Origin: Methylophaga nitratireducenticrescens
Lineage (GTDB): Bacteria; Pseudomonadota; Gammaproteobacteria; Nitrosococcales; Methylophagaceae
Assembly: GCF_000260985.4 (NCBI RefSeq)
Contig: NC_017857.3
Span: 1,674,001-1,738,000 of the forward strand
DNA length: 64,000 bases
Direction of reading: 5' to 3'
Part shown: piece after piece, positions 9,965-21,164 of the stretch
Layout of the letters: each line of letters opens with the position of its first letter
How positions within the stretch are numbered: position 1 is the first letter of the stretch
Position numbers and translations under genes: made by a program
Notes under the pieces: model-generated
Databases searched by the model: none
The model's input: the letters and a program-made list of their open reading frames with translations, nothing else
Told to the model about the DNA's origin: nothing

Positions 9965-10403
9965 TAGTCAGTTTAAAACTTTCCGTTATTTGTTCATGAG
10001 TAAAGCCCCGATATTGTAAAAACCGCATCTGTTTGGCACGGTCTTTAAAATCATCGGGGCTCTGCTCGCCAAAACGCTTGCATCGTACTTTGATGGCAAG
10101 CGCAAACCAATCAGTTTCTGCCTGTTGCATGGTGGAATTAATCAATTCATCCGCCACGCCTTTCTGTTTCATTTCCTGCCGAATTCGTAGTTCACCATAT
10201 CCGCGAAGAGTACGAGACCGGATAAACGCTTCGGCAAAACGTTGATCATTTTGCAGGCCGCTTTGTTGCAGCTTTTCTAAAGCGGCATGAATTTTATCTG
10301 TTTCATGGCCAGCTTGTTGAAGTTTTTGCTGTAATTCTGCAGCGCTATGTTCTCGTCTGGCTAAATAGCCAATGGCTTGTTCGGTTGCAGAGCGGGATTT
10401 CAC
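9954..10403 (-). CDS. recX: Regulatory protein RecX
   Basis: The 149-residue, all-helical protein has the three repeated helical modules of Rec[52 protein letters not shown] and [12 protein letters not shown]. RecX caps RecA filaments and inhibits recombinase and coprotease activity. The start overlaps the recA stop by 4 bases (ATGA), so translation is probably coupled, and its end overlaps alaS. Confidence 0.95.
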   Translation of the reverse strand: MKSRSATEQAIGYLARREHSAAELQQKLQQAGHETDKIHAALEKLQQSGLQNDQRFAEAFIRSRTLRGYGELRIRQEMKQKGVADELINSTMQQAETDWFALAIKVRCKRFGEQSPDDFKDRAKQMRFLQYRGFTHEQITESFKLTNEN

Positions 10404-11440
10404 GCGTCGATTTCATCATCCACGGGTGTTTCAGCTTTTACCTTGATGTTCTTCGGTAACATCACAGCACGAATTTTGGCTTCAATGTCTTTGGCCATTT
10501 CAGGATGTTCTTTCAGATAAATACGTACGTTATCTTTACCCTGGCCAATGCGGTTGCCATCATAGCTGTACCATGCACCGGATTTTTCGACGATATTTTC
10601 GCTGACACCCAAATCAATTAATTCGCCTTCGCGGGAAATACCTTCGCCGTAAAGAATATCGAATTCGACTTGTTTAAAGGGTGGCGCGACTTTATTTTTA
10701 ACGACTTTCACGCGGGTTTCATTACCGAGGATTTCATCGCCTTTCTTGATGGCACCAATACGACGAATATCCAGACGAACCGAAGCATAAAATTTAAGAG
10801 CGTTACCGCCGGTAGTCGTTTCCGGGTTACCGAACATCACACCGATTTTCATGCGGATCTGGTTAATGAAGATAACCAGCGTGTTGGAACGTTTGATATT
10901 AGCAGTCAGTTTACGCAACGCCTGAGACATCAAGCGAGCTTGCAGACCCATATGGCTGTCGCCCATATCACCTTCGATTTCAGCTTTAGGTGTCAATGCT
11001 GCTACCGAGTCTACAACCACTATATCAACGGCGCCTGAACGCACCAGCATATCGGTGATTTCCAAAGCTTGTTCACCAGTATCAGGTTGTGAGACCAGCA
11101 AATCGTCAATGTTGACGCCCAGCTTTTCAGCATAAAGTGGATCAAGTGCATGTTCGGCATCAACAAACGCGGCGGTGCCACCCAGTTTTTGCATTTCAGC
11201 GATGGCGTGCAAAGTCAGCGTGGTTTTACCGGAAGATTCCGGGCCATAGATTTCAACAACACGTCCACGCGGCAGACCGCCGATGCCCAGTGCAACGTCT
11301 AACCCGATTGAGCCCGTTGAGACCGCATCAATATCACGGTGGGCAGTTCCATCGCCCAAACGCATAACCGCACCTTTGCCAAATTGTTTTTCGATTTGAC
11401 CTAAGGCTGCGCCAAGCGCTTTCTTCTTGTTTTCATCCAT
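10400..11440 (-). CDS. recA: Recombinase RecA
   Basis: The 346-residue product contains Walker [12 protein letters not shown], Walker [10 protein letters not shown], the L1 loop region [21 protein letters not shown] and the L2 loop [18 protein letters not shown]. The acidic C-terminus ([10 protein letters not shown]) is typical. RecA forms filaments on single-stranded DNA, drives strand exchange and triggers LexA self-cleavage. The 120 bases upstream contain no LexA box of the CTGT-N8-ACAG type that I can find, so SOS control through that sequence is not supported here. Confidence 0.98.
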   Translation of the reverse strand: MDENKKKALGAALGQIEKQFGKGAVMRLGDGTAHRDIDAVSTGSIGLDVALGIGGLPRGRVVEIYGPESSGKTTLTLHAIAEMQKLGGTAAFVDAEHALDPLYAEKLGVNIDDLLVSQPDTGEQALEITDMLVRSGAVDIVVVDSVAALTPKAEIEGDMGDSHMGLQARLMSQALRKLTANIKRSNTLVIFINQIRMKIGVMFGNPETTTGGNALKFYASVRLDIRRIGAIKKGDEILGNETRVKVVKNKVAPPFKQVEFDILYGEGISREGELIDLGVSENIVEKSGAWYSYDGNRIGQGKDNVRIYLKEHPEMAKDIEAKIRAVMLPKNIKVKAETPVDDEIDA

Positions 11441-11560
11441 TTGGTGTGCCCTTTAGCTGATATCAGAAAACTATGGATTATCACACAGATAGCCATGTCT
11501 CACCAGCGTCGATTACGATTTCAAACACGCCTTTAGTGGATATTAATTTTGAATTTGTGT

Positions 11561-12073
11561 TCAGGCGTAATATTCGGTGGAAGCTAATTTTTTCACCAAG
11601 CCATCCAGTGCGATAAATACTGCCTGGCGGCGAATGAATTCGCGATTGCCGCGCAGATGAAATGTATTGCAAAACACACTTTGTTTATCTGCCCAGGCAA
11701 AGCAGACGGTACCCACTGGTTTTTCAACTGAGCCGCCATCTGGACCCGCAATGCCGCTAATTGCGACGGATATATCTGCATCGAAGTTTTGGATGGCTCC
11801 AGAGGCCATCTCAATAACGGTTTGCTCGCTGACAGCACCATATTTTTCGAGCGTGCTGGGCTGAACATCAAGGTACTGTTGTTTGATTTGGTTACTGTAG
11901 CTGACGATACCACCTTCAAACCAGCCTGAGCTGCCAGCCAAATCTGTACAACATTTCGCCAACCAGCCACCGGTACATGACTCGGCAGTGACCAAACGCA
12001 AGCCTTTCGATTGAAGCGATTGTGCCAGTTGCTGGGTAAGCTGATAAAGTGTTGCGTCAGAATAATCTTGCAT
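11561..12073 (-). CDS. pncC: Nicotinamide-nucleotide amidase (stand-alone CinA C-terminal domain)
   Basis: The 170-residue protein corresponds to the CinA C-terminal domain alone: LVTAESCTGGWLAKCCTDLAGSSGWFEGGIVSYSN near the start, then VAISGIAGPDGGSVEKPVGTVCFAW. PncC deamidates nicotinamide mononucleotide to nicotinate mononucleotide and so recycles NAD formed by ligase. It is transcribed toward recA and away from mutS, whose start is only 16 bases away, so the two promoters must overlap or lie inside the opposite gene. Confidence 0.93.
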   Translation of the reverse strand: MQDYSDATLYQLTQQLAQSLQSKGLRLVTAESCTGGWLAKCCTDLAGSSGWFEGGIVSYSNQIKQQYLDVQPSTLEKYGAVSEQTVIEMASGAIQNFDADISVAISGIAGPDGGSVEKPVGTVCFAWADKQSVFCNTFHLRGNREFIRRQAVFIALDGLVKKLASTEYYA

Positions 12074-12089
12074 ACGCTAAACTATAAAA

Positions 12090-14639
12090 ATGACCGAAAA
12101 AACCAATCATACGCCAATGATGCAGCAATATCTGCGTATCAAGGCCGAGCATCCCGAATTGTTATTGTTTTATCGAATGGGCGACTTTTATGAGTTGTTT
12201 TTTGATGATGCGCATAAAGCTGCCGAGTTATTGGATATTACGCTGACAGCTCGCGGTAATAGTAATGGTGCGCCGATTCCGATGGCGGGTGTTCCTTATC
12301 ATGCGGCTGAAGGGTATCTGGCCAGATTGCTTAAAGGTGGTGTGGCCGTTGCGATTTGTGAGCAAATTGGTGATCCGGCAACCAGTAAAGGGCCGGTGGA
12401 ACGTAAAGTTGTACGGGTGCTGACGCCCGGCACCTTAACCGATGAGGCTTTACTCGATAGTAAACAGGAGAATCTACTGGTTGCGATTGCCCGCCATAAG
12501 GATCAATACGGTTTAGCCGTGGCCGAAATCAGCAGTGGCCGTTTTGATGTGTGTCAGCATCAATCGTTAACTGATTTGTTAGCCGATCTAGCCCGATTAC
12601 AACCTGCAGAAATTCTGATTGATGACAGTCATGGCGACACCTTAAATAGTTATAACAAACAGCTTAAGTATGTGCCGGAGTGGCATTTTGGCCTGGATGC
12701 GGCGAGGCGTCGTTTATGTGAGCATTTTGGGACCACCGATTTAAAAGGCTTTGGCTGTGATGATTTGCCGCTAGCCATTATGGCGGCAGGCTGTTTGTTA
12801 AATTATGCCCAGCAAACCCATCGCACAGCGCTGCCGCAGTTACGCAAAATCAGTGTTGAAACACCGGCCGACAGTATTCGTATTGATCCACAATCAAGAC
12901 GCAATCTGGAGCTGGAGCAAAACCTGTCAGGTGGTTGTGAAAATACCTTATTGTCGGTGCTTGATAATACCGTTACGCCGATGGGCACACGTTTACTGCG
13001 TCGTTGGTTGTTACAACCGAAACGCGATTTAACTACCTTGCAACAGCGTCAGGCGGCGATTGGCAATCTTATTGAACAGGATGTTATTGCTGCCGTTCAA
13101 ACCCTGTTAAAACCGCTAGGCGATATTGAGCGTATTGTTACCCGCGTAGCACTGAGTAGTGCCAGACCGCGTGACTTTGTGCAGTTACGCCGCATGTTGA
13201 CTGCTCTGCCAAATTTGCATCAATCTTTATCGGGTACTCAAGCCAGATTGCTGAAACAGATCGACCGCGAGTTGGGGACTTTCCCGGAATTACTTGAGTT
13301 ATTGAATAGAGCCATTATTGAAGAGCCGCCAGCGTTGATTCGAGATGGCGGGGTGATTGCCGAAGGCTATCATGCGGAACTGGATCGGTTACGCAATCTG
13401 CATCTGAATGCCAATGATTTTTTACGAAATCTGGAACAGCGTGAACGTGAACGCACTGGTGTCAGTACCTTAAAAGTCGGCTATAACAAAGTGCATGGCT
13501 TCTTTATCGAAATCAGCAGAGCCCATAACATTGAGTTACCCGCCGATTATCAGCGCCGGCAAACGCTGAAAAATGCTGAGCGCTATATTACTGCCGAGCT
13601 GAAAACGCATGAGGATCAGGTACTCAGTGCCAGTGAAAAAGCATTGGCATTGGAAAAATCATTATACGAAGAGCTTTTTAAACTGATTCACCCAGAGCTT
13701 GCCGCTTTGACCTATTGTGCTGCGGCACTGGCAGAACTTGATGTTTTGACCAATCTGTCTGAGCGGGCGCAAACGCTTAATTATGTCGCGCCGCAGTTGA
13801 CTGCTGAGCAGAGCTTATCGATTCAGGCGGGCAGACATCCGGTTGTCGAAGCAGTGCAGAAAACGCATTTCTGTCCCAATGATTTGCAGTTAACTGAACA
13901 GTCGATGCTGGTGATTACCGGGCCGAATATGGGCGGTAAATCTACCTATATGCGGCAGACAGCATTAATTGCGATCATGGCGTATATGGGCAGCTATGTT
14001 CCTGCTGATTCGGCAGTTATCGGCCCGATTGATCAGATATTTACCCGCATTGGTGCCAGTGATGATTTGGCGTCAGGACGCTCTACTTTTATGGTGGAGA
14101 TGAATGAAGCAGCAAATATACTGAATAATGCTTCCGCTCAAAGTCTGGTGTTAATGGATGAAGTAGGGCGGGGCACCAGTACCTTTGATGGCTTGGCGCT
14201 GGCCTGGAGCTGCGCCGAAAAACTGGTGCGGGATATTGGTGCGTATACCTTATTTGCTACGCATTATTTTGAAATGACTCAGTTGCCAGGATTATATGAC
14301 AAAGCCTGTAATGTGCATCTTGATGCGATTGAGCATGGCGACAAGATTGTGTTTTTGCATCAATTAAAACCGGGTGCGGCCAATCAGAGTTACGGTTTAC
14401 AGGTGGCGCAGCTGGCAGGGGTGCCAAACGATGTGATTCAGGCGGCGAAACATAAATTAGCTGCTTTGGAAACTCAACGTACCGTTGGTACAAATTTGCA
14501 TGAACAACCGCCGCAACATGATTTATTTGCTCAACCGGATAATTCGGCCTTGATAAACAAAATCGAGCAAATCAATCCTGATGAATTAACGCCCAAAGCG
14601 GCGCTGGAATTACTTTACGAGCTGAAAAAACTTATCTGA
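12090..14639 (+). CDS. mutS: DNA mismatch repair protein MutS
   Basis: The 849-residue protein has all MutS domains: mismatch-recognition N-terminus with [15 protein letters not shown] (the Phe-X-Glu motif), connector, lever/clamp (about 260-560), and the C-terminal ATPase with Walker [14 protein letters not shown] and Walker [20 protein letters not shown]. The C-terminal [17 protein letters not shown] is the tetramerisation tail. It binds mismatches and recruits MutL. It is a single gene, divergent from pncC, and ends 14 bases before the convergent ycgL. Confidence 0.98.
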   Translation: MTEKTNHTPMMQQYLRIKAEHPELLLFYRMGDFYELFFDDAHKAAELLDITLTARGNSNGAPIPMAGVPYHAAEGYLARLLKGGVAVAICEQIGDPATSKGPVERKVVRVLTPGTLTDEALLDSKQENLLVAIARHKDQYGLAVAEISSGRFDVCQHQSLTDLLADLARLQPAEILIDDSHGDTLNSYNKQLKYVPEWHFGLDAARRRLCEHFGTTDLKGFGCDDLPLAIMAAGCLLNYAQQTHRTALPQLRKISVETPADSIRIDPQSRRNLELEQNLSGGCENTLLSVLDNTVTPMGTRLLRRWLLQPKRDLTTLQQRQAAIGNLIEQDVIAAVQTLLKPLGDIERIVTRVALSSARPRDFVQLRRMLTALPNLHQSLSGTQARLLKQIDRELGTFPELLELLNRAIIEEPPALIRDGGVIAEGYHAELDRLRNLHLNANDFLRNLEQRERERTGVSTLKVGYNKVHGFFIEISRAHNIELPADYQRRQTLKNAERYITAELKTHEDQVLSASEKALALEKSLYEELFKLIHPELAALTYCAAALAELDVLTNLSERAQTLNYVAPQLTAEQSLSIQAGRHPVVEAVQKTHFCPNDLQLTEQSMLVITGPNMGGKSTYMRQTALIAIMAYMGSYVPADSAVIGPIDQIFTRIGASDDLASGRSTFMVEMNEAANILNNASAQSLVLMDEVGRGTSTFDGLALAWSCAEKLVRDIGAYTLFATHYFEMTQLPGLYDKACNVHLDAIEHGDKIVFLHQLKPGAANQSYGLQVAQLAGVPNDVIQAAKHKLAALETQRTVGTNLHEQPPQHDLFAQPDNSALINKIEQINPDELTPKAALELLYELKKLI

Positions 14640-14653
14640 ATGATGTCGCTCAA

Positions 14654-14932
14654 TTAATGTAACTGGCCAGTGCGTTCACGCTGCAGTAACAAATCATTGG
14701 TTGGCGGCATTTGTACATGGAAACCCTGTGTTTCCAGATTATGTATGACTTTATTAACATCTTCACGAGCCAGTTTGCGGTCTGGACTCAGTTCCAGTTC
14801 CATCACAAATATCGGCTCGTTGCCCATTGAGCTATACAGGCTTGGCGGAATGTCTGAAAAGTCATCTTTCTTGCTGAGATAAAGATATAACTCGTCTTTT
14901 TTACGGCTTTTATAAATAAAGGTTTTGATCAT
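14654..14932 (-). CDS. YcgL domain-containing protein
   Basis: The 92-residue protein has the YcgL-domain features: KTFIYKSRKKDELYLYLSKKDDFSDIPPSL, then MELELSPDRKLAREDVNKVIHNLETQGFHVQMPP. The family is restricted mainly to gammaproteobacteria, and its molecular role is not established. It lies head-to-tail with a VOC and an OsmC gene on the minus strand (25 bases from the VOC gene), possibly one transcript. Confidence 0.88.
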   Translation of the reverse strand: MIKTFIYKSRKKDELYLYLSKKDDFSDIPPSLYSSMGNEPIFVMELELSPDRKLAREDVNKVIHNLETQGFHVQMPPTNDLLLQRERTGQLH

Positions 14933-14957
14933 AACAACTCTGTTTTACGAATTTGGT

Positions 14958-15347
14958 TTACGAAATCGGGGGATGATAGATGATCTGTACAACCGTTCCG
15001 GCTGGATCATAACAATAAAAACTGCGGGCTCCATCGCGATGGGTACGTGGTGGCAGACGCATTGGAACCGCATGGTGATCCAGAAATGCATACCACTCAT
15101 CGACTTGTTCCGGTGTCGGAATGATAAAACCAATATGATCTAAAGGCTGAACCGGTGCTTTATTGATATTTTCGCCACGGTGTAAAGCCAGATTGTCATT
15201 GCCAGAGGTCAGATAAACGTTATCCGCATCAGGACGCCATTCGACTTCCATGCCCAGTAAGTCCACATAAAACTGTTCGCAGGCTTCGAGATTTTCGACG
15301 GTTAATGCCACATGACGCAAACCGCCAGTTCGTGTTGGTCGCTGCAT
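14958..15347 (-). CDS. VOC (glyoxalase/dioxygenase superfamily) protein
   Basis: The 129-residue protein is a single VOC module: LRHVALTVENLEACEQFYVDLLGMEVEW, a middle LDHIGFIIPT, and the end SFYCYDPAGTVVQIIYHPP. The two His residues in RHVAL and DHIGF are at positions used as metal ligands in the superfamily. It resembles the small group represented by STM3117 of Salmonella. The substrate cannot be deduced. Confidence 0.85.
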   Translation of the reverse strand: MQRPTRTGGLRHVALTVENLEACEQFYVDLLGMEVEWRPDADNVYLTSGNDNLALHRGENINKAPVQPLDHIGFIIPTPEQVDEWYAFLDHHAVPMRLPPRTHRDGARSFYCYDPAGTVVQIIYHPPIS

Positions 15348-15375
15348 GGTTATGCTCCGGTTTATTGAAATTCGA

Positions 15376-15795
15376 TTAGGCTTGTTCTATCACTTCATAG
15401 TCATGGGTGATTTCGGCGGTTTTTGCCAGCATAATAGATGCCGAGCAATATTTTTCGGTCGATAGTTTTACCGCACGATCGACAAAATTCTGTTTAAGGC
15501 TGCGGCCGATTACGGTGTAGTGCACATGAATTTTGGTAAATACTTTTGGCGCTTCCTCACTTCGTTCTGCGGAAACTTCTACCACACAATCGGTTACATT
15601 CTGACGCGATTTTTTCAGAATATCGATGACATCAAATGAGGTGCAGCCGCCAAGGCCCAGCAAGAGAAGCTCCATCGGTCGCATGCCCGTGCCGTGACCA
15701 CCGGCTTCTTCGGGACCATCCATTACGATGGTATGTCCGGTTCCGGATTCACCGACGAATAAAACATCCTCAACCCACTTTACTCTTGCTTTCAT
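15376..15795 (-). CDS. OsmC family protein
   Basis: The 139-residue protein has the OsmC/Ohr fold signature: GMRPMELLLLGLGGCTSFDVIDILKKSRQ, a central alpha/beta segment, and STEKYCSASIMLAKTAEITHDYEV. The two Cys residues (GGCTS and KYCSA) sit at the positions of the peroxidatic pair. The sequence is closer to the YhfA-like branch than to Ohr. A role in thiol-based detoxification is known for related proteins and only inferred here. Confidence 0.88.
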   Translation of the reverse strand: MKARVKWVEDVLFVGESGTGHTIVMDGPEEAGGHGTGMRPMELLLLGLGGCTSFDVIDILKKSRQNVTDCVVEVSAERSEEAPKVFTKIHVHYTVIGRSLKQNFVDRAVKLSTEKYCSASIMLAKTAEITHDYEVIEQA

Positions 15796-15889
15796 TTAAC
15801 TCATCCTACGTGAAATACGTTTAATTTTGCCATATTCATCGGAATTGGGCAGAATTAATCATTATAAAAATAAAGCTGGGTTTGATGAT

Positions 15890-16579
15890 ATGGATTATTT
15901 AAAACACAAAGAGAGAGAAGAGCAGCTGACAGATTTTTTTAAACACTGCCATAGCAAAATTTATCCTGCTAAAACGATGTTGGCTAGACCAGGAGATATC
16001 CCCGACAGGCTATATTATATTCGAGAAGGCTCTATCAGCATCTGTGTTGAAAATGAAGAAGGTGAGGAATTAATTGTCGCCTATCTGAATCAGGGCGACT
16101 TTATCGGTGAAGTCGGCTATTTTCACGATAATATCAATGACCGCATGTCGGTGGTCAAAGCCAGAACCGATTGCCGCACCGAAGAAATCAGTTATCAAAC
16201 CCTCAAGGCGCTTTCCAAAACAGAATTAAAAGGTTGCTATCCCTATCTGCTGGAAACGTTGGGTGAGCAGATGTCCAAACGTTTGCTGACCACGACTCGT
16301 AAAGCCACCAATATGGCATTTATGGACGTTTCAGGACGGGTAGAAGAAGCCTTGCGTGATTTGGCTGCTCAGCCGGATGCAATGCGCCACGAACAGGGTC
16401 GGCAAATCAAGATCACCCGTCAGGAAGTCAGTCGCATTGTAGGCTGTTCGCGGGAAATGGTCGGCCGGGTTTTAAAAGAATTACAGGAACGCGGCATCTT
16501 GTGGGCGCACGGCAAAACGATGGTATTGTTTGATGAAAACCATCGTGGTGTGAATGCCTCAATTAAAAAGGTTGGCTAA
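15890..16579 (+). CDS. crp: Crp/Vfr-like cAMP-responsive transcription regulator
   Basis: The product is collinear with E. coli [21 protein letters not shown], the cyclic-nucleotide pocket [15 protein letters not shown] with a downstream arginine (about NDRMSVVKA), the dimer helix, and the winged helix [29 protein letters not shown]. The recognition helix [10 protein letters not shown] is almost that of CRP, so similar TGTGA half-sites are expected. I prefer the ATG at 15890 because the 21 residues before it (start at 15827) have no counterpart in the family, though neither start has a good ribosome site. Its last 21 bases overlap the convergent trpC. Confidence 0.88.
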   Translation: MDYLKHKEREEQLTDFFKHCHSKIYPAKTMLARPGDIPDRLYYIREGSISICVENEEGEELIVAYLNQGDFIGEVGYFHDNINDRMSVVKARTDCRTEEISYQTLKALSKTELKGCYPYLLETLGEQMSKRLLTTTRKATNMAFMDVSGRVEEALRDLAAQPDAMRHEQGRQIKITRQEVSRIVGCSREMVGRVLKELQERGILWAHGKTMVLFDENHRGVNASIKKVG

Positions 16580-17356
16580 CGCCTCACCTGGTTCATCTGC
16601 CCGCATAAAGGCCTCGCCAACCAGGAAACCATTCACACCGTGCTCACGCATGAAAGTGACATCTTCCTTACCAAGGATACCGCTTTCGGTGATCACTATC
16701 ATTTCATCGGGAATAAAATTAAGTAACTTGATAGTGGTTTCCAGCGACGTTTCAAAAGTATGTAAATCGCGGTTATTGATGCCTATCAGAGGCAGATTCA
16801 ATACCAATGCACGATGCAACTCTTCTTCGTTATGCACTTCAACCAGCACATCCATATCCAGCTGAATCGCTAACTGACTTAACTGTTCCAGTTGATCATC
16901 ATCCAACGCGGCAACAATCAGCAGTATGCAATCGGCACCGATCGCTCTGGCTTCAAAAACCTGATAGGGAGCGATAATAAAATCTTTACGAATGACCGGT
17001 AGCTTACAGACCGTACGCGCCTGTTTCAGATAATCTTCATGGCCTTGGAAAAAATCCTGATCGGTCAATACCGATAAACAGGCCGCGCCACCGTTTTCAT
17101 AAGACATGGCAATTTCAGCAGGACGAAAATCCTCTCGCAGCACACCTTTGCTGGGTGAGGCTTTTTTAACTTCAGCAATAACGGCACTTTGCCCGGCAGC
17201 CAATTTACGTTCAAGGGCCTCAACAAAACCGCGTACCGGTTCAGCATTTTCAGCCAATTGTTGTAACAGGTTAATGGGCAAACGTTTACTGCGCTCGGCA
17301 ATTTCCTGTTGTTTACGTTGCAGAATTTTTTTCAGAATATCGGGTGTTTCAGTCAT
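16559..17356 (-). CDS. trpC: Indole-3-glycerol phosphate synthase
   Basis: The 265-residue TIM-barrel enzyme closes the indole ring in tryptophan synthesis. [37 protein letters not shown] and [14 protein letters not shown] contain the catalytic Lys residues, and [16 protein letters not shown] and VITESGI follow. It is monofunctional, with no fused TrpF. It is the last gene of the rpe-gph-trpE-trpG-trpD-trpC run, 9 bases after trpD, and its 3' end overlaps crp by 21 bases tail to tail. Confidence 0.96.
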   Translation of the reverse strand: MTETPDILKKILQRKQQEIAERSKRLPINLLQQLAENAEPVRGFVEALERKLAAGQSAVIAEVKKASPSKGVLREDFRPAEIAMSYENGGAACLSVLTDQDFFQGHEDYLKQARTVCKLPVIRKDFIIAPYQVFEARAIGADCILLIVAALDDDQLEQLSQLAIQLDMDVLVEVHNEEELHRALVLNLPLIGINNRDLHTFETSLETTIKLLNFIPDEMIVITESGILGKEDVTFMREHGVNGFLVGEAFMRADEPGEALANLFN

Positions 17357-17365
17357 AAACGATCT

Positions 17366-18403
17366 TTAAAGTTGGCTGCAGGTGATGAGTGCATCTAGTT
17401 TTTGTTGAGCAATACCGCTATCAATACAGTGTTTTGCCTGACGAACGCCTTCAGCAAGGTTATCAGCCAAATCTGCTGTATAAATGGCAGCGCCGGCATT
17501 AAGCACAACAATATCGCGGGCAGGGCCAGGTTCACCAGCAAATACACGCTGAATAATATCGAGACTTTGCTGTGTATTGGTGACGGTCAGTTGACTGATA
17601 TCAACACGTTGCATTACAAAGTCTTCGGGTTTGATGGTGTAGGTGGAAATCTCGCCATTTTTAAGCTCAGCGACAAACGTATCGGCACCGATACTGATTT
17701 CATCCATACCGTCTTCGGCATGCACCACCATTACATGTTTACTGCCCAGTTTTTGCAATACCTGAGCAATCACCTCAACCCATTTTTTATCAAATACACC
17801 CATTACCTGATGTTTGGCTTTGGCTGGATTGGTTAACGGGCCGAGCAAATTGAAAATGGTGCGGACACCCATTTCACGTCGCGGTCCAACCGTATATTTC
17901 ATTGCGCCATGATGACGTTGGGCAAACATAAAACCAACGCCGGTGGTTTCAACACAGTGGGCAACTTGCTCAGGTGTTAGTTCCAGATTCACACCGGCTG
18001 TTTCGAGAACATCGGCACTGCCAGATGTGCTGCTAACTGAGCGGTTACCATGTTTTGCGACTTTGGCGCCTGCTGCAGCGACTACAAACGCACTGGCAGT
18101 TGATACATTAAAACTGCTGGCACCATCGCCGCCGGTACCACAGGTATCAATAATATGCTCACCGGTTACCTGTACTGGCGTAGCTAATTCACGCATTACT
18201 GATGCTGCTGCCGCAATTTCGGTAATGGTTTCGCCTTTCATCTGCAAACCAATCAAGAAGCCACCGATCTGAGCGTCTGTCGCTTCACCGGTCATAATCA
18301 TTCGCATCGCTGCAGTCATTTGCTGTTCAGACAGATGCTGATGCTGGGTGATCAGCTTGATGGCTGCCTGCATGGTAAATTCATTATCCGCCATGGTGTT
18401 CAT
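17366..18403 (-). CDS. trpD: Anthranilate phosphoribosyltransferase
   Basis: The 345-residue protein carries the family motifs [48 protein letters not shown], where GTGGDG binds the phosphoribosyl diphosphate, and [37 protein letters not shown]. It transfers phosphoribose to anthranilate. The start lies inside the end of trpG (20-base overlap), so translation is likely coupled. The ATG four codons in (MADNEF) is an alternative start. Confidence 0.96.
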   Translation of the reverse strand: MNTMADNEFTMQAAIKLITQHQHLSEQQMTAAMRMIMTGEATDAQIGGFLIGLQMKGETITEIAAAASVMRELATPVQVTGEHIIDTCGTGGDGASSFNVSTASAFVVAAAGAKVAKHGNRSVSSTSGSADVLETAGVNLELTPEQVAHCVETTGVGFMFAQRHHGAMKYTVGPRREMGVRTIFNLLGPLTNPAKAKHQVMGVFDKKWVEVIAQVLQKLGSKHVMVVHAEDGMDEISIGADTFVAELKNGEISTYTIKPEDFVMQRVDISQLTVTNTQQSLDIIQRVFAGEPGPARDIVVLNAGAAIYTADLADNLAEGVRQAKHCIDSGIAQQKLDALITCSQL

Positions 18404-18974
18404 CCAGAAAGTTTTTTAATAATTGATGACCTTGCTCAGTCAAAATGGATTCAGGGTGAAACTGCACGCCTTCGATTGGCAGGGTTTTGTGCCGGACACC
18501 CATAATTTCATCAATGCTGCCATCCGGATTTTCTGTCCAGGCAGTCACCTCAAAACAATCGGGCAGCGTTTCTTTTTTAATGACCAGGGAATGGTAACGA
18601 GTTGCCTGCAACGGATTATTCAATCCCTTAAACACACCGATATTGTTGTGATGTACCGGGGAAGTCTTGCCATGCATGATTTGGCGTGCATGTACAACAT
18701 TGCCTCCAAATGCCTGACCAATGGCCTGATGGCCCAGGCAAACACCCAGGATGGGTTTTTTCCCGGCAAATTGATGAATAACGTCTAATGAAATTCCAGC
18801 TTCATTTGGCGTGCAAGGACCAGGTGAGATCACTATAAGCTCAGGGTTAAGGGTCTCTATGTCGCTAATGGTCAGTTTATCGTTACGCTGCACCTCGACC
18901 TCAGCGCCCAGTTCAGCAAAATACTGCACCAGGTTGTAGGTGAACGAATCATAGTTATCAATCATTAACAGCAT
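18384..18974 (-). CDS. trpG: Anthranilate synthase component II (glutamine amidotransferase)
   Basis: The 196-residue class I amidotransferase has the catalytic triad context: [17 protein letters not shown] with the nucleophile Cys, and the His/Glu pair in [14 protein letters not shown]. It supplies ammonia to TrpE; in many bacteria the same subunit also serves PabB, so a dual TrpG/PabA role is possible. It lies 15 bases after trpE and overlaps trpD by 20. Confidence 0.95.
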   Translation of the reverse strand: MLLMIDNYDSFTYNLVQYFAELGAEVEVQRNDKLTISDIETLNPELIVISPGPCTPNEAGISLDVIHQFAGKKPILGVCLGHQAIGQAFGGNVVHARQIMHGKTSPVHHNNIGVFKGLNNPLQATRYHSLVIKKETLPDCFEVTAWTENPDGSIDEIMGVRHKTLPIEGVQFHPESILTEQGHQLLKNFLDEHHGG

Positions 18975-18989
18975 AGGGTGTCCTGTTAT

Positions 18990-20483
18990 TTATTCAGTCG
19001 GTTTTGGCGGCTCAAGACCTGCCTCAGCCATGGCAACAGCTTTAAATATCGCGCGGGCTTTATTCATGGTTTCTTCCCATTCCATTTCCGGAACAGAATC
19101 ATAGACAATACCGGCACCCGCCTGGATATGCAGTTGCTTGTCTTTGATGACGGCTGTGCGGATAGCAATGGCTGTATCCATATTGCCAGCCCAGGACAAA
19201 TACCCAATGGCGCCGGCGTAAACGCCGCGTTTAACCGGCTCTAATTCGTCAATAATTTCCATTGCACGCACTTTTGGAGCACCACTGACGGTGCCTGCTG
19301 GGAAAGTCGCACGAAGTGCATCCATTGCCGTCATGCCGGGGAGAACCTGTCCCGTCACATTGGAAACAATATGCATCACATGTGAATAGCGTTCGATGAC
19401 CATTTTATCGGTCAGATTTACCGTGCCTGTCTGACTGACCCGCCCCACATCATTACGACCCAGATCTATCAGCATTAAATGTTCAGCCAATTCTTTTGGA
19501 TCGTTGAGCAGCTCCTGCTCCAGGGCTTTGTCCTGTTCTTCTGTTTTACCTCGACGACGGGTACCGGCAATGGGACGAACAGTCACTTCATTGTCTTCCA
19601 TACGTACCAGAATTTCCGGAGAAGATCCGACAATGTGGAAGTCTTCCAGGTTCAGGTAATACATGTACGGCGATGGATTTAATGTGCGTAAGGCGCGATA
19701 TAAGTCAATTTCTGCCGCATGAAAAGGCACTGACAAACGCTGTGACAGCACTACCTGCATGATGTCGCCATCGTTAATATATTGTTTTGCCTTACTGACC
19801 GCATCGATAAACCCGTCATGGGTGAAACCGGAGACAAAATCCTGTTCCGAAATCGAGTTCTGTGGACGTTTATCGTTAAATTTAGGGGTGGATTCCCGCA
19901 ACTCACTAATCAGCTGATCCAGACGTTGCTGTGCCTGGTCATAGGCATCGGGCTGTGTTGGATCAGCATGAACAATCAAAAACAATCTTCCACTAAGATT
20001 ATCAAACACCACAAGTTCGTCAGACACCATCAGCAACACATCGGGGCAGCCCAGAGGATCATTTGCAGGGGCTTCGCCTAAACGGGTCTCAACATAACGA
20101 ACTGTGTCATAGCTGAAATAGCCAACCAAGCCACCGTTGAACTTAGGTAAATGTTCCAATGTGGGCACATTGAACTTCGCTTGAAAATCGGCAATCCAGG
20201 TCAACGGGTCGTCATGCTGAATTTCATTTATCAATACATTACGTTGATAAACTTTGATTTGGTCTCCGAATACTTTGATAACGGATTCACAGGGCAGACC
20301 AATAATCGAATAACGCCCCCATTTTTCGCCACCTTGAACCGACTCGAAAAGATATGAATAGGGCGCATCTGCCAGTTTAAGATAGGTACTTAATGGCGTG
20401 TCTAAATCGGCGAGCACTTCGCGATAAAGAGGGATGCGGTTATAGCCTTCACTGGCCAGTTGGTCGAATTGTGCCTGTTTCAT
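18990..20483 (-). CDS. trpE: Anthranilate synthase component I
   Basis: The 497-residue chorismate-using enzyme has the N-terminal regulatory motif [19 protein letters not shown], equivalent to the tryptophan-feedback LLES element, and the C-terminal catalytic core [30 protein letters not shown] and [23 protein letters not shown]. It makes anthranilate with TrpG. Only 9 bases separate it from gph, so I see no room for a leader-peptide attenuator before trpE, and feedback inhibition may be the main control. Confidence 0.96.
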   Translation of the reverse strand: MKQAQFDQLASEGYNRIPLYREVLADLDTPLSTYLKLADAPYSYLFESVQGGEKWGRYSIIGLPCESVIKVFGDQIKVYQRNVLINEIQHDDPLTWIADFQAKFNVPTLEHLPKFNGGLVGYFSYDTVRYVETRLGEAPANDPLGCPDVLLMVSDELVVFDNLSGRLFLIVHADPTQPDAYDQAQQRLDQLISELRESTPKFNDKRPQNSISEQDFVSGFTHDGFIDAVSKAKQYINDGDIMQVVLSQRLSVPFHAAEIDLYRALRTLNPSPYMYYLNLEDFHIVGSSPEILVRMEDNEVTVRPIAGTRRRGKTEEQDKALEQELLNDPKELAEHLMLIDLGRNDVGRVSQTGTVNLTDKMVIERYSHVMHIVSNVTGQVLPGMTAMDALRATFPAGTVSGAPKVRAMEIIDELEPVKRGVYAGAIGYLSWAGNMDTAIAIRTAVIKDKQLHIQAGAGIVYDSVPEMEWEETMNKARAIFKAVAMAEAGLEPPKPTE

Positions 20484-20492
20484 TTTCGGCTT

Positions 20493-21161
20493 CTAAAAAA
20501 GAGTGTTTAACTCAGCAAAACTATCAATAACCGCATCCGGGTTAGCAGTGCGGATGTCGTTGCCATGGTTATAACCGTAGCTCATACAGACGATTTGAAA
20601 ACCGGCGGCGCGTGATGCTTTGACATCACTGACCGAGTCGCCAATCATCAACGCTTGTGAAGGCTCGATATTAAAATAATTGGCTGCATAAATCAGCGGT
20701 GCAGGATCCGGTTTTTTCTGCGGCAAGGTGTCACCGCTGACAATCAGTTCAAAATAATCGCGGATCCCCAGATTATTCAGAATGGGCAGCGTAAACTGTT
20801 CATCCTTATTAGTCACACAACCCAGATGAATGCCCTGATCTTTGAGCCATTGTAAGCCCTGTTTTACATCAGGGTATAGCAGACTGCGTTTACTGGTGTT
20901 TTCCGCATATAACGCCATAAATATTGGCGCTGCCTGGGCATAAAGTGCTTCAGCAGGTTCACCATCAAGTTGGTTTATCAAGGCACGTTTTATCAGCCTT
21001 TCAACGCCGTTACCTACCCAGTTTCTGACTTTGGTTTCGCCACGTTCGGGCAGTCCTAGTTGCAACATGGTCTGATCGGTACACCAGGTCAGATCCGGCA
21101 CACTGTCAACCAGTGTGCCGTCCAGATCAATTAACGCAAGGGCTGGTTTAATTAGAGGCAT
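20493..21161 (-). CDS. gph: Phosphoglycolate phosphatase (HAD family)
   Basis: The 222-residue HAD hydrolase has motif I LIDLDGTLVDSVPDL, motif II/III CVTNKDEQFTLPIL and QKKPDPAPLIYA, and motif IV MIGDSVSDVKASRAAG. Gph dephosphorylates 2-phosphoglycolate. The position directly after rpe (3-base gap) and before trpE is the usual gammaproteobacterial rpe-gph arrangement, which supports the assignment over other HAD enzymes. Confidence 0.92.
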   Translation of the reverse strand: MPLIKPALALIDLDGTLVDSVPDLTWCTDQTMLQLGLPERGETKVRNWVGNGVERLIKRALINQLDGEPAEALYAQAAPIFMALYAENTSKRSLLYPDVKQGLQWLKDQGIHLGCVTNKDEQFTLPILNNLGIRDYFELIVSGDTLPQKKPDPAPLIYAANYFNIEPSQALMIGDSVSDVKASRAAGFQIVCMSYGYNHGNDIRTANPDAVIDSFAELNTLF

Positions 21162-21164
21162 TGT

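Noticed and set aside
11441-11560. Possible LexA box before recA
   Set aside because: The best candidate, CTAT...ACAG around 11472-11489, has the wrong spacing for CTGT-N8-ACAG.
20484-20492. trp leader peptide and attenuator before trpE
   Set aside because: Only 9 bases separate gph and trpE, and no Trp-rich short frame or alternative hairpins are present.
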